Positions 9,759 through 18,300 are shown, counted from the first letter of the stretch. The stretch is DNA of 64,000 nt from Chryseobacterium sp. H1D6B (GCF_029892445.1 NZ_JARXVJ010000001.1:1364001-1428000); one strand, 5' to 3'. Notes: generated by a model not told the origin, from the sequence alone. Numbers and translations are program-made.

Positions 9759-9801
9759 CAATGTATCAATTCAATAATAATTCATTAGAATGGGTACATT
9801 G
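9759..9801 (+). terminator. Weak hairpin after ftsZ
   Basis: A 7-bp inverted repeat (CAATGTA at 9759-9765, TACATTG at 9795-9801) with a long 29-base loop is followed by a T-rich stretch. It could end part of the division operon transcript, but the stem is weak. The next gene may also be transcribed by read-through. Confidence 0.3.
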
Positions 9802-9831
9802 ATATATTTTTATTATTGTTAAATTAATATT

Positions 9832-10278
9832 ATGAGTTTAGAAAATACAATAAGCGAAGCTATAAAAACGGCAATGAAAGAGAAAGACAGAGTTGCTCTG
9901 GACTCTCTTCGTGCTGTAAAATCTCAAATTCTACTTTTAAAAACCGAAGCTAAAGGAGCAGAAGTTTCAGCAGAGCAGGAAATTGCTATTTTACAAAGAA
10001 TGATCAAGCAGCGTAAGGATTCTTACGAACAGTTTGCAGCACAGGGAAGACAAGACCTTGCAGAAGTAGAAGATGCTCAGACGAAAGTAATCGAGCGTTT
10101 CCTCCCGAAACAGCTTTCTGCAGAAGAGTTAGAAGCCGAAATGAAGAATATTATTTCTGAAGCCGGTGCTGAATCTATAAAAGATTTAGGAAAAGTAATG
10201 GGAGCGGCCTCAAAAGTATTAGCCGGAAAATCTGACGGAAAAAGTATTTCCGAGATGGCTAAAAAGCTCTTGTCTTAG
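9832..10278 (+). CDS. GatB/YqeY domain-containing protein
   Basis: The 148-residue protein belongs to the YqeY family (pfam09424), whose fold resembles the tail domain of GatB/GatE amidotransferase subunits. It starts SLENTISEAIKTAMKEKD and contains LDSLRAVKSQILLLKTE and KVIERFLPKQLSAEELE, all typical. The C-terminal IKDLGKVMGAASKVLAGKSDGK matches the conserved tail segment. The biochemical role is not firmly established; tRNA binding has been proposed for the family. It follows ftsZ by 82 bases and has its own hairpin terminator at 10390-10419. Confidence 0.93.
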   Translation: MSLENTISEAIKTAMKEKDRVALDSLRAVKSQILLLKTEAKGAEVSAEQEIAILQRMIKQRKDSYEQFAAQGRQDLAEVEDAQTKVIERFLPKQLSAEELEAEMKNIISEAGAESIKDLGKVMGAASKVLAGKSDGKSISEMAKKLLS

Positions 10279-10389
10279 TTGATGGTTTAAAATTAATGGT
10301 TGTAAATAAAATTTTTATTATCACAATCAGCTGAAAATCATTAACAATTTTATACGGATATTCAACCTTTGCATATCGATTTGATTAAA

Positions 10390-10419
10390 GAAGCCCGAAA
10401 CAGTCTAGTTCCGGGCTTC
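10390..10419 (+). terminator. Hairpin terminator downstream of yqeY-like gene
   Basis: GAAGCCCG (10390-10397) pairs with CGGGCTTC (10412-10419), and AAC/GTT extend the stem inside one mismatch around the 6-base loop. The following sequence is AT-rich but lacks a clean T-run. Confidence 0.6.
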
Positions 10420-10675
10420 ATTATTAATTAAATTCTACGCACATCTGCTGAACGCAAATTCTACAATTCTAAACATAGAACTCTCTGTTAAAATGAGGGA
10501 AATTTTGTGTTTGGTTTTTTTTCATGGTTAAGTCGTTTTTAGAATCATTTCAAATTTAATACTTATTTTTCATTATCCATAACTTTAATACAAAACATAT
10601 TAAATATTATTAATAATTTAATACATGATAAAGATATTTAATTTTGTTTTCCGAATCAATTAATAGTTTTTATAA

Positions 10676-10707
10676 ATTGAAGAAAAACTTAGAAATGCTT
10701 AACTTTG
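10676..10707 (+). promoter_or_regulatory. Bacteroidota promoter of the bacilliredoxin gene
   Basis: ATTG (10676-10679) and a perfect TAnnTTTG element (TAACTTTG, 10700-10707) are separated by 20 bases, which fits the Bacteroidota -33/-7 promoter. Transcription would start near 10713. This excludes the upstream TTG at 10705 as a start codon and supports ATG 10729. Confidence 0.65.
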
Positions 10708-10728
10708 CGTAGATTAAAAAACAAAAAA

Positions 10729-11139
10729 ATGTATCCAACAGATTTAGTACTGCCTATGAAGGCTGAACTTACAGATAAAGGCTTTGAAGATCTTGCAACA
10801 GCTGAGCAGGTAAATGAAGCATTAAAACAATCAGGAACTACTCTATTAGTGATCAACTCTGTGTGCGGTTGTGCGGCTGGTGCTGCAAGACCTGGAGTTG
10901 TATATTCTTTAACTGGAGAGAAAAAACCTGATCATTTAACGACTGTTTTTGCAGGGTATGATACAGATGCTGTTTCAGAAGCAAGAAAACATTTGGCTCC
11001 ATTCCCTCCAAGCTCACCTTGTGTGGCTCTTTTTAAAGACGGAGAATTGGTTCATATGCTGGAAAGACACCATATTGAAGGAAATCCTGCAGGAGCAATT
11101 GCTGCAAACCTTCAGGCAGCTTATGACGAGTACTGCTAG
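10729..11139 (+). CDS. BrxA/BrxB family bacilliredoxin
   Basis: Bacilliredoxins (YphP/YqiW, DUF1094) remove low-molecular-weight thiols from oxidised protein cysteines. The 136-residue protein carries the family's C-G-C active site at residues 46-48 within NSVCGCAAGAARPG. It also has a conserved C-terminal half with HLTTVFAGYDTDAVSEAR, FPPSSPCVALFKDGELVHMLERHHIEG and a terminal EYC. The start is ATG 10729, because the promoter -7 element covers the in-frame TTG upstream. Bacteroidota lack bacillithiol in many lineages, so the physiological thiol partner is uncertain. The gene stands alone between its promoter and a terminator. Confidence 0.93.
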   Translation: MYPTDLVLPMKAELTDKGFEDLATAEQVNEALKQSGTTLLVINSVCGCAAGAARPGVVYSLTGEKKPDHLTTVFAGYDTDAVSEARKHLAPFPPSSPCVALFKDGELVHMLERHHIEGNPAGAIAANLQAAYDEYC

Positions 11140-11160
11140 AAAGCAATAAAATTAAATAAT

Positions 11161-11190
11161 AAGCCGTTACAATATTTGTAGCGGCTTTTT
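11161..11190 (+). terminator. Rho-independent terminator after the bacilliredoxin gene
   Basis: AAGCCG-T-TAC (11161-11170) pairs with GTA-G-CGGCTT (11178-11187) around a 7-base loop, followed by a run of T. Confidence 0.85.
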
Positions 11191-11229
11191 TATTTTAAAT
11201 AAAAAGTTCTCTAAAAAACCAAATATCAT

Positions 11230-11237
11230 TATATTTG
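11230..11237 (+). promoter_or_regulatory. Promoter -7 element directly in front of the GH3 gene
   Basis: A perfect TAnnTTTG element (TATATTTG) lies only 5 bases before ATG 11243. If it is used, transcription would begin at or next to the start codon, giving a leaderless or nearly leaderless mRNA. No good -33 TTTG is seen at the right distance. Confidence 0.45.
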
Positions 11238-11242
11238 TTGAA

Positions 11243-12757
11243 ATGGCAACTAAAGCACTCTTCAATACTGTCGTGAATTGGTTTATCCGTCAAAGGATAG
11301 ATCAAATACAGAATTTCATGAACCACCCTGTTGAAACACAGAAAGGTATACTCTTCTCCCAGCTGTTTCATGCTGAAGACACAGAGTACGGAAGAAAACA
11401 TGGTTTTAATTCTATTTCAAGCTATCAGGATTTTAAAAATAAGGTTCCCATCGTCAGCTATGAGGATTTTGAACCTTACATTGAAAGAGCAAGACAAGGC
11501 CATAAGGATGTAAGCTGGCCCGGCTACATTAAGCATTTCGCAAAATCTTCAGGAACTACGAATGCTAAAAGCAAATTTATTCCTATTTCCGCTGAAAGCT
11601 TAGAATACTGCCATATGAAAGCTGGAAAAGACATGGTTGCCATCTATGCCAATAATCATCCAGACAATCAGCTTTTCACCAATAAAAACCTGCGCTTAGG
11701 AGGAAGTTCAGAATTATATGCCGATTTCAATACAAAATTTGGAGATCTGTCTGCCATCCTCATCGATAATCTTCCTTTTTGGGTTGAAATTACGACCACT
11801 CCAAGCAAAAAAGTATCCCTGATGTCTGAATGGGAAAGTAAATTAAAAGCTATTGTTTCGGAAGTAAAGAATGAAGACGTCGGAAGCCTGCTGGGAGTTC
11901 CAAGCTGGATGATGGTTCTGCTGCAGAGAGTTTTAAAAGAAACTGACGGAAGGAGTATTCCCGAATTATGGCCCAATCTGGAAGTTTTTTTTCACGGCGG
12001 AATCAGTTTTAAACCTTATAAAGAGCAGTACAGGCATCTTATTGGAAAAGATATCAACTACTACGAAATATATAATGCTTCTGAAGGTTTCTTTGGAATC
12101 CAGGACAGATCCAACAGCGACGAAATGCTCCTGATGCTTGACTACGGTATTTTCTACGAATTTATTCCTATGAATCAGTTCCATTCTTCAAATCCTAAAG
12201 TAGTAAGCATTGAAGATGTTGAGATCGGGACCAACTATGCTATGGTTATCACCACCAATGGAGGCCTTTGGAGATACCTTATAGGCGATACGGTAGTGTT
12301 CACCTCCACTAACCCATTCAGAATAAAAATATCAGGCAGAACGAAGCATTACATCAATGCTTTTGGAGAAGAACTGATGATAACGAATGTAGAATGTGCT
12401 CTTGCAAAGGCATGTGAAGCTACTGGTGCAGCCATTACAGAATTTACAGGTGCTCCTGTTTTCATGAAAGAGGATGAAAGCGGTGCCCATGAGTGGATTT
12501 TTGAGTTCAGGCAGACGCCGGATGACTTTGATCGTTTTGTAACGGCTTTTGATGATACTTTAAAAGCCATTAATTCCGATTATGACGCTAAAAGATATAA
12601 TAACATCACTTTGAAAAAGCCCATAATACATATAGCAAAACCTAATTTGTTTTATCACTGGCTTGATTCTAAGGGAAAACTCGGCGGGCAGAATAAAGTA
12701 CCGAGACTAAGCAACAACAGAGAATATATAGATCCTTTATTGGAATTGAATAAATAA
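11243..12757 (+). CDS. GH3 auxin-responsive promoter family protein (acyl-adenylating enzyme)
   Basis: The 504-residue protein belongs to the GH3 family (pfam03321), ANL-superfamily relatives that in plants adenylate carboxylic acids and join them to amino acids. Visible features are the P-loop-like SSGTTNAKSKFIP (near residue 107), EIYNASEGFFGIQD near residue 275, LIGDTVVFTSTNPFRIKISGR near residue 345 and the C-terminal KGKLGGQNKVPRLSNNREY. Bacterial members are common in Bacteroidota but their substrate is unknown. The start ATG 11243 keeps the typical N-terminal helix (RQRIDQIQNFMNHPVETQ). The gene is monocistronic, with a strong terminator after it. Confidence 0.92.
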   Translation: MATKALFNTVVNWFIRQRIDQIQNFMNHPVETQKGILFSQLFHAEDTEYGRKHGFNSISSYQDFKNKVPIVSYEDFEPYIERARQGHKDVSWPGYIKHFAKSSGTTNAKSKFIPISAESLEYCHMKAGKDMVAIYANNHPDNQLFTNKNLRLGGSSELYADFNTKFGDLSAILIDNLPFWVEITTTPSKKVSLMSEWESKLKAIVSEVKNEDVGSLLGVPSWMMVLLQRVLKETDGRSIPELWPNLEVFFHGGISFKPYKEQYRHLIGKDINYYEIYNASEGFFGIQDRSNSDEMLLMLDYGIFYEFIPMNQFHSSNPKVVSIEDVEIGTNYAMVITTNGGLWRYLIGDTVVFTSTNPFRIKISGRTKHYINAFGEELMITNVECALAKACEATGAAITEFTGAPVFMKEDESGAHEWIFEFRQTPDDFDRFVTAFDDTLKAINSDYDAKRYNNITLKKPIIHIAKPNLFYHWLDSKGKLGGQNKVPRLSNNREYIDPLLELNK

Positions 12758-12760
12758 AAA

Positions 12761-12790
12761 AAACCGCAGATTTACTGCGGTTTTTTTTAT
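12761..12790. terminator. Bidirectional terminator between GH3 and lipoprotein genes
   Basis: AAACCGCAG (12761-12769) and CTGCGGTTT (12775-12783) form a perfect 9-bp stem with a 5-base loop. A-runs before it and T-runs after it let it serve both convergent genes. Confidence 0.85.
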
Positions 12791-13171
12791 TTATTTCTTT
12801 AAATCTTCTTTTAATTTCTTAGCGCCCTCTTCTACTTTTCCAGCACCTTTTGCGGCGGCATCTTTGACATCATTCCCTATTTCCTTAGCTCCGGCTTTAA
12901 TGTCTTTTCCGGCCTTATGAAGATCTTCTTTAGTCTTCTGAGCGGCATTATCTATTTTATTTCCTGCTTCATCTACTTTGGTTTTTACATCTTCTTTTGC
13001 TTTGTTCACTTTAGAAGTATCTACAATTCCAGTAGAGCTTTGTGTAACCGTTGTACTGGTGGTGGTAATTGATCCGTCAGCATTTTCTACTTGTTCCGTT
13101 TTGGTCGTTGACTTTGTGCACGATACAGCTAATAAAGAAATAACAGCTGCTGTTAAAATTGATTTTTTCAT
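12791..13171 (-). CDS. Small lipoprotein with LEA/YtxH-like helical repeats
   Basis: The 126-residue protein begins MKKSILTAAVISLLAVSC, a lipoprotein signal with lipobox LAVSC. A Thr/Ser-rich linker follows (residues 20-50). The C-terminal part is an Ala/Lys/Glu/Asp-rich amphipathic helix with repeated K-D-A-A/K-E-G patterns, like LEA, CsbD or YtxH-type stress proteins. Longer in-frame starts upstream are rejected because they would put residues ahead of an obvious signal peptide. It follows another lipoprotein gene by 34 bases at the end of the mutL-led series. Its specific function is unknown. Confidence 0.85.
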   Translation of the reverse strand: MKKSILTAAVISLLAVSCTKSTTKTEQVENADGSITTTSTTVTQSSTGIVDTSKVNKAKEDVKTKVDEAGNKIDNAAQKTKEDLHKAGKDIKAGAKEIGNDVKDAAAKGAGKVEEGAKKLKEDLKK

Positions 13172-13205
13172 ATTATATATTTTTAAGAATGTTTTTAAAC
13201 TAAAT

Positions 13206-13568
13206 TTATTCAGCCTTAGTACCATTTGAAGGTTGAGATTGTTCCGTCTTTTCTTTTTTATCTGGACCAGCTTTTTTCTTCTCTTCTTCCACTTTCTTTT
13301 TATTTTCTTTTTCCAGCTCCTGCTTAATACGCTTTTCCTCTGTCTGAACTCTCAGCACTTCTTTTACAGAATCTTTATACTGCTTAGAAGACATCCTGAT
13401 CTGTCTTGCAATATCTACGGAAACAGCACCATTAGAAAAAGAGTCAACGGCCACAGTGTCATAATGAGGTTTTATATCTTGTACGGCTTCACTATTTATA
13501 GATTCTTTTTTAGAACAAGCTGTAAATAGTAATGAAAAAATAAAGGTTGTAAATAATACATTTTTCAT
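13206..13568 (-). CDS. Small lipoprotein with charged coiled-coil tail
   Basis: The 120-residue protein starts MKNVLFTTFIFSLLFTAC, a lipoprotein signal with lipobox LFTAC. The mature part has a short ordered segment (AVSVDIARQIRMSSKQYKDSVKEV) and then a strongly charged Lys/Glu helix, probably a coiled coil, ending in a Gln/Ser-rich tail. I do not recognise a family. Its start lies 4 bases after the stop of the upstream endonuclease/phosphatase gene, so translation is probably coupled. Confidence 0.8.
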   Translation of the reverse strand: MKNVLFTTFIFSLLFTACSKKESINSEAVQDIKPHYDTVAVDSFSNGAVSVDIARQIRMSSKQYKDSVKEVLRVQTEEKRIKQELEKENKKKVEEEKKKAGPDKKEKTEQSQPSNGTKAE

Positions 13569-13572
13569 GGAA

Positions 13573-14547
13573 CTAATTTAGCAGAAATTCTGCAATTACC
13601 GGATAGTGATCCGACAAATTTACCGAATAATCTACTTTATAGCTTAGCGGTATTATATCTTTAGAAGTAAAAATATAATCAATTCTTAAAGGAAATTTAT
13701 AATCATGAAAGCTTGTTGAGCTTCCGTTGCCAACTTTTAAGAAAGCATCTTCTAAATTTTTTCCAAGGGTATAATATTCATAAGAATTGGGAACAGAATT
13801 AAAATCACCGGCTAAAATTACCGGGTACGGCGACAAATCTACCGCTTCCCTTATTTTTTTGATCTGATCTTCATGAGCTTTAAATGTGGGAATCATGTGC
13901 GTAAGAAGTGAACTCAATTTATTCGTCTCTTCCCCTAATCCGTCAAATGTAAGCATGGACTTATTGAGTCTAAATGGTTCTAAGTAAATATTGACCACTC
14001 TCACAATCTTTCCATTAATATCAATATCGGCATAAAATGAATTTCCTCTCGATTTATCATTGATTAATTCAGCCTGCCTTAAAATTCGGTGTTTGGTTTT
14101 TAAAACTACGGTAGGATATTTTACTAAATCTTTTCTTAATGCAGTATTGGTGTCTTTTTCCTGAACTAAAATAATATCTGCATCTTGCTCTTTAATATAT
14201 TTTTTAATCTTCTCCCAGCCCGCATCACCAAATTTCACATTGAATGTCAACACTTTAATATCTCTTATTGATTTAGTATTTTCATTCTTGGAAGAAAAAT
14301 TCACCCAGCGTCTGATAGGATTATAAAAAATAAATGTACTTAACAGAAAAACAACTGCTATTTTCTTTCTTTTAAAAACCCATACTAATGTTAATAAAAT
14401 ATGCAGTATTATTAAATAAGGAAATCCCAGAGAAAGGAGATTCAGATTTCCCAAAAAATTGGGCGGAATCCATGCATTTCCCAATGTACTCAGCAATAAA
14501 ATAATAATTACAATATGAAAAAATAGTAGTATCTGGCGCGGCTTCAT
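13573..14547 (-). CDS. Membrane-anchored endonuclease/exonuclease/phosphatase family protein (copy 2)
   Basis: The 324-residue protein has three N-terminal membrane segments (residues about 5-75) and then an endonuclease/exonuclease/phosphatase (EEP) domain. EEP motifs are VLTFNVKFGDAG, ADIILVQEKD with the metal-binding Glu, ILAGDFNSVPNSYEYY and the C-terminal LSDHYPVIAEF with the catalytic Asp-His pair. All key residues are kept, so it should be an active metal-dependent phosphodiesterase or phosphatase facing the periplasm. It is a tandem paralogue of the gene at 14625-15620, which lies 77 bases upstream in transcription. The substrate is unknown; a phospholipase C- or nuclease-like activity is possible. 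Confidence 0.9.
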   Translation of the reverse strand: MKPRQILLFFHIVIIILLLSTLGNAWIPPNFLGNLNLLSLGFPYLIILHILLTLVWVFKRKKIAVVFLLSTFIFYNPIRRWVNFSSKNENTKSIRDIKVLTFNVKFGDAGWEKIKKYIKEQDADIILVQEKDTNTALRKDLVKYPTVVLKTKHRILRQAELINDKSRGNSFYADIDINGKIVRVVNIYLEPFRLNKSMLTFDGLGEETNKLSSLLTHMIPTFKAHEDQIKKIREAVDLSPYPVILAGDFNSVPNSYEYYTLGKNLEDAFLKVGNGSSTSFHDYKFPLRIDYIFTSKDIIPLSYKVDYSVNLSDHYPVIAEFLLN

Positions 14548-14624
14548 GAAAAAACAATCTTAGTATCAATAGTTTTTTAGCAAAAACCCTACCAATATTA
14601 TAGAATTAACTATTTTTGTGAATA

Positions 14625-15620
14625 TCAGCGTCCTAAAGAAAATGTTGCTATTACAGGATAATGATCTGATAATTTAACTGAACGGTCTACCTGATAGCTG
14701 ATTGGCTGAATTGAATTTGAAGTAAAAATATAATCAATCCTTAACGGAAATTTATAATCATGAAAGCTTGTAGCACTTCCTTTACCAGCTTCTACAAAGG
14801 CATCTTTCAGTCCTTCTGATAAATGATAATATTCGTAGGAATTAGGAACAGAATTAAAATCACCGGCTAAAATTACCGGGTACGGAGAATTATTAACTGC
14901 TTTACGGATTAATTCAACCTGATCCTGATGGGCTTTAAAAGTAGGAATTAATCTTCTAACGACATCTTTTAATTTTTGTTCATCTTCATCTTTATTTCCG
15001 TTGAGTTTCACCATATTTTTCTCAAACTTAAACGGCTGCAGATAAACATTGATACAGCGGTATATTTTTCCTTTTATTTCAATATCGGCTTGAATAGCAT
15101 AGGCGTTATTGGTATCATAATTACTATTAATAAGCTCTTTATGATCGATTATTTTATATTTAGAAAAAATCGAAATCACATCGTTCGCCGCGTTTTTTTT
15201 CAACCCATTGAATTGATAGATTTTAGAAGCACCATATTCCTGTAATAAAATAATATCTGCATCTTGTTTATTAAAATAAGATTTAATCTCCTCAACACCA
15301 TAAACACCACCTTTTACATTAAAAGAAACAATTTTCAGGTCGTCAGTTTTTTTATTATCCGTTGAAAAATTCACCCATCTTTTCACAGGATTTATAAAAA
15401 CAAGTCCCAGTAATATAAAAACGACAGCCCTTTTTTTCCAGCAGAAGATCCAGAAAACAGTAAGTAAGACATAGACAATGATTAAAATAGGAAATCCTAA
15501 AGAAAGTAAATTAAACCAAGGAAATACCTTAGGCGGGATATAAGCATTCAACAAAACTCCCAATAAAAGAGAAAATATTGCTAAATGAAGAACTAAAAGT
15601 ATAAGCCGGAAAACTTTCAC
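14625..15620 (-). CDS. Membrane-anchored endonuclease/exonuclease/phosphatase family protein (copy 1)
   Basis: This 331-residue protein has the same layout as its downstream neighbour: three N-terminal membrane segments and an EEP catalytic domain. It carries IVSFNVKGGVYG, ADIILLQEYG, ILAGDFNSVPNSYEYY and LSDHYPVIATF. It starts 11 bases after the rhomboid gene and belongs to the mutL-led minus-strand series. Divergence from copy 2 is strongest in the middle of the domain (residues about 120-230), which suggests different substrates. A 41-base stretch is identical between the two genes (14845-14885 and 13790-13830). Confidence 0.9.
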   Translation of the reverse strand: MKVFRLILLVLHLAIFSLLLGVLLNAYIPPKVFPWFNLLSLGFPILIIVYVLLTVFWIFCWKKRAVVFILLGLVFINPVKRWVNFSTDNKKTDDLKIVSFNVKGGVYGVEEIKSYFNKQDADIILLQEYGASKIYQFNGLKKNAANDVISIFSKYKIIDHKELINSNYDTNNAYAIQADIEIKGKIYRCINVYLQPFKFEKNMVKLNGNKDEDEQKLKDVVRRLIPTFKAHQDQVELIRKAVNNSPYPVILAGDFNSVPNSYEYYHLSEGLKDAFVEAGKGSATSFHDYKFPLRIDYIFTSNSIQPISYQVDRSVKLSDHYPVIATFSLGR

Positions 15621-15631
15621 AAGACTATTTA

Positions 15632-16363
15632 TTAAAACCTATTAAATAATTGCTTTCTCCATACCCTGGCTAAAAGAAATCCTACTAATGCCCCGCCAAC
15701 GTGGGCAAAATGAGCAATACCTCCTACATTTCCTGAGAAACCTAAAAATATGGATACAACGATGACTACAGGCAGAATATATTTAGCTTTAATTGGAACC
15801 GGAATGAACATAATCATCAATTTAGCATCTGGATACAAAGCAGCAAAAGCAGCAACTACACCGAATATTGCTCCGGAAGCTCCTAACATTGGAGTAGTAA
15901 CAATTCCATTTAAACTTTCTAATAGCCCCTTCTGTTTAAGAATCGATTCTGAGCTTCCCATAAATACCCCTTTAGCTCCTGATAAGTAAGCATCCACATT
16001 AAAACCTAATGTCTGCAACTGGCTAGAAATCTGCTGTACCTCAACAAAATTCCACAGATTGAAAAGGAAGAATCCTCCTAAACCGCTTGCAAAATAAAGA
16101 ATTAAATATTTCTTTTCACCTAAACTCTGTTCCAGCACAGGCCCAAAACTCCATAAAGTCAACATATTAAATAAAATATGCATGATACTTCCGTGCATAA
16201 ACATATGGGTAATGATCTGCCAAGAATGGAAGAAGGGAGAAAATGGATAAAAAGCAGCAAGATAGGGTGTATACTGTTCCCTAAATAAAAAATTGGTAAC
16301 AATAAATACTATCACATTTATAATGATAATGTTTCTTGTGATCGGGGGTATATTATTAAACAT
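15632..16363 (-). CDS. Rhomboid family intramembrane serine protease
   Basis: Rhomboids cut membrane proteins within the bilayer. The 243-residue protein has six or so membrane segments. The catalytic serine lies in GASGAIFG (Ser163) and the partner histidine in AHFAHVGGALVGF (His221), as required for activity. HGSIMHILFNM (residues 58-68) is the conserved oxyanion/structural segment. The gene starts 5 bases after the mutL stop codon, so it is co-transcribed with mutL. The substrate is unknown. Confidence 0.94.
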   Translation of the reverse strand: MFNNIPPITRNIIIINVIVFIVTNFLFREQYTPYLAAFYPFSPFFHSWQIITHMFMHGSIMHILFNMLTLWSFGPVLEQSLGEKKYLILYFASGLGGFFLFNLWNFVEVQQISSQLQTLGFNVDAYLSGAKGVFMGSSESILKQKGLLESLNGIVTTPMLGASGAIFGVVAAFAALYPDAKLMIMFIPVPIKAKYILPVVIVVSIFLGFSGNVGGIAHFAHVGGALVGFLLARVWRKQLFNRF

Positions 16364-16368
16364 ATTTT

Positions 16369-18147
16369 TTAAAATTTGTTTTTAATGTCATTGAACGGAA
16401 CTTCGTAAAAACATCTTTTTCCGTTGGGTAAAAATTCTGGGAAACCGAGAGCTGTAAATTCTTTGATCAGCTGTTCAGCATCGTTTTTATAAATAAAATC
16501 GAATCTGGATTTAGAATGCATTTTGTTCCATTGATTCTGGTAAAAATGCATAAATTCTTCTTCTGACTTGTATTCTAACACTTCAAACAGATCTTCAAGA
16601 AATTTCATTACTTGTGTTTCTTTCAATCCTTCCGGAACGGCATCTATTCTCAGGACACTTTCGTGGGCAACTTTCATATCAAAACCGAGCTCAGGAAGAA
16701 ATTTTTTGATTGATTTATATTTATTATTCTCAATTTCATTCATATGATATTCCAAAGAGAAAAGCAGACCGTGGCTGTTGGTTCCTCCTCTTTTTGACGG
16801 CTTACTGCTTTCTGCGACAGTCAGACGGTGCATTCTGCCCAGATCCAGCATTAAAGTTCTGTCTCCTTTATTAAAGAGCCAGTATCCGTTGGGCAGTCTC
16901 ATCAAATCTTCGTCAAAATCTTCATCTTCAAACAAATTAATTTTCGAAGGTTCAGCAGCAATATTCTGGTGATACATTTCTGCAAGATTCTGTATTTCAG
17001 CCTGCTTAACTTGTTTCTCCTGTAAAAACGGATTATAATCTTTATCTACAATAATCTCAGGCATTTTAATGTTCACGTTATTTCCTTTGCTTGGAAAGGA
17101 TTTCTGCATGATTGCATCCAGCTGCGGATCTCTTTCGAAATCCAGACTTGGTGCTACATTATAAATACCTAAAGATCTTTTTATCGTGGACCGGATCAAA
17201 GCAAAAATAAGATGTTCATCTTCAAACTTCACTTCCGTTTTCTGCGGATGAATATTGACGTCTATTTTCTCTGGATCAAGTTCCAAGAAAAGGAAGAAAG
17301 TAGGGAGATATCCCGGCATCAGCAGCCCTTCAAATGCTTCTTGAACTGCTTTATTGAAATAAGGACTTTTAAAAAACCTGCCGTTTACAAAAAGAAACTG
17401 TTCACCTCTTGTTTTTTTGGCTCCTTCGGGTTTTGCTACAAATCCGTGAAGCTTACACCAGATAATATCTTCTTTTATGGGAATCAATTGCGGCTGCAGT
17501 TTTCTTCCAAAAATATCTACGATACGCTGCATCTGGCTGCCTTTTCTCAATCTGAACACAGGCTCGTCATCATGAAACAGAGAAAACTCTAAATTTTCAT
17601 GAGCTAAAGCGACACGCTGGAATTCATCGATAACATGTCTGAATTCTACATTATTATTTTTAAGAAATTTTCTTCTTGCCGGAACATTGAAGAAAAGATT
17701 TTTAACTAAGAAATTAGATCCTTCTGCGGTTTGTGCAGGATCCTGGAACTGAAAAACACCGCCTTCAATATAGATGTTGGTTCCAATATTGGCTTCCCTC
17801 TGTTTAGTTTTTAATTCAACTTGAGAAACAGCGGCGATAGAAGCAAGCGCTTCTCCTCTGAATCCTTTAGTGGCAATTTTAAAGATATCCTCCGTTCCTC
17901 TTATTTTGGATGTCGCGTGTCTTTCAAATGCCATTCTAGCATCAGTTTCAGACATTCCTTTTCCGTCATCTACAACTTGTATCAAATTCTTCCCGGCATC
18001 TCTTACGATAAGCTCAATTTTAGAGGCATCAGCATCGATGGCATTCTCCAAAAGTTCTTTCACAATGGACGCAGGTCTCTGCACCACTTCTCCTGCCGCA
18101 ATTTGGTTGGCTACATGATCCGGTAAAAGCTGAATTATATCTGACAT
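16369..18147 (-). CDS. mutL: DNA mismatch repair protein MutL
   Basis: MutL is the GHKL ATPase that links MutS mismatch recognition to strand removal. The N-terminus of this 592-residue protein has every ATPase motif: IAAGEVVQRPASIVKELLENAIDA, DDGKGM, RHATSKI, GFRGEALASIAAV and NVPARRKFLKN. The C-terminal dimerisation domain is present. The endonuclease motif DQHAxxER, however, is replaced by LDLGRMHRLT near residue 430, and the CPHGRP-type motif by LPNGKRCF, so nicking activity is probably absent. It heads a minus-strand series with the rhomboid gene 5 bases away. A promoter -7 element lies at 18169-18176. Confidence 0.96.
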   Translation of the reverse strand: MSDIIQLLPDHVANQIAAGEVVQRPASIVKELLENAIDADASKIELIVRDAGKNLIQVVDDGKGMSETDARMAFERHATSKIRGTEDIFKIATKGFRGEALASIAAVSQVELKTKQREANIGTNIYIEGGVFQFQDPAQTAEGSNFLVKNLFFNVPARRKFLKNNNVEFRHVIDEFQRVALAHENLEFSLFHDDEPVFRLRKGSQMQRIVDIFGRKLQPQLIPIKEDIIWCKLHGFVAKPEGAKKTRGEQFLFVNGRFFKSPYFNKAVQEAFEGLLMPGYLPTFFLFLELDPEKIDVNIHPQKTEVKFEDEHLIFALIRSTIKRSLGIYNVAPSLDFERDPQLDAIMQKSFPSKGNNVNIKMPEIIVDKDYNPFLQEKQVKQAEIQNLAEMYHQNIAAEPSKINLFEDEDFDEDLMRLPNGYWLFNKGDRTLMLDLGRMHRLTVAESSKPSKRGGTNSHGLLFSLEYHMNEIENNKYKSIKKFLPELGFDMKVAHESVLRIDAVPEGLKETQVMKFLEDLFEVLEYKSEEEFMHFYQNQWNKMHSKSRFDFIYKNDAEQLIKEFTALGFPEFLPNGKRCFYEVPFNDIKNKF

Positions 18148-18168
18148 AAAAAACGTTAAATCAACTTA

Positions 18169-18176
18169 CAAAAATA
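18169..18176 (-). promoter_or_regulatory. Promoter -7 element of mutL
   Basis: The minus strand reads TATTTTTG, a perfect TAnnTTTG match, 21 bases before the mutL start codon. No clear -33 TTTG was found. Confidence 0.5.
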
Positions 18177-18300
18177 GTCAATGAAAACGGGAATAAAAAT
18201 AATAAAACCGTGAATTAAGATTTAATTATCAACATGCAAAAATGCTGCCTTTCATTACTTGAAGAGAATATCCTTTATAATACAGCCTTTTTCAATGAAC

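Larger units (their letters stand above)
10279..10728. other. Intergenic region before the bacilliredoxin gene
   Basis: These 450 bases hold the yqeY-side terminator at 10390-10419 and the bacilliredoxin promoter at 10676-10707. The AT-rich stretch between them (about 10420-10670) shows no open frame or repeat that I can support. Confidence 0.6.

Noticed and set aside
10705-10728. TTG start for the bacilliredoxin gene
   Set aside because: The codon overlaps the promoter -7 element, so it would not be in the mRNA; ATG 10729 is used.
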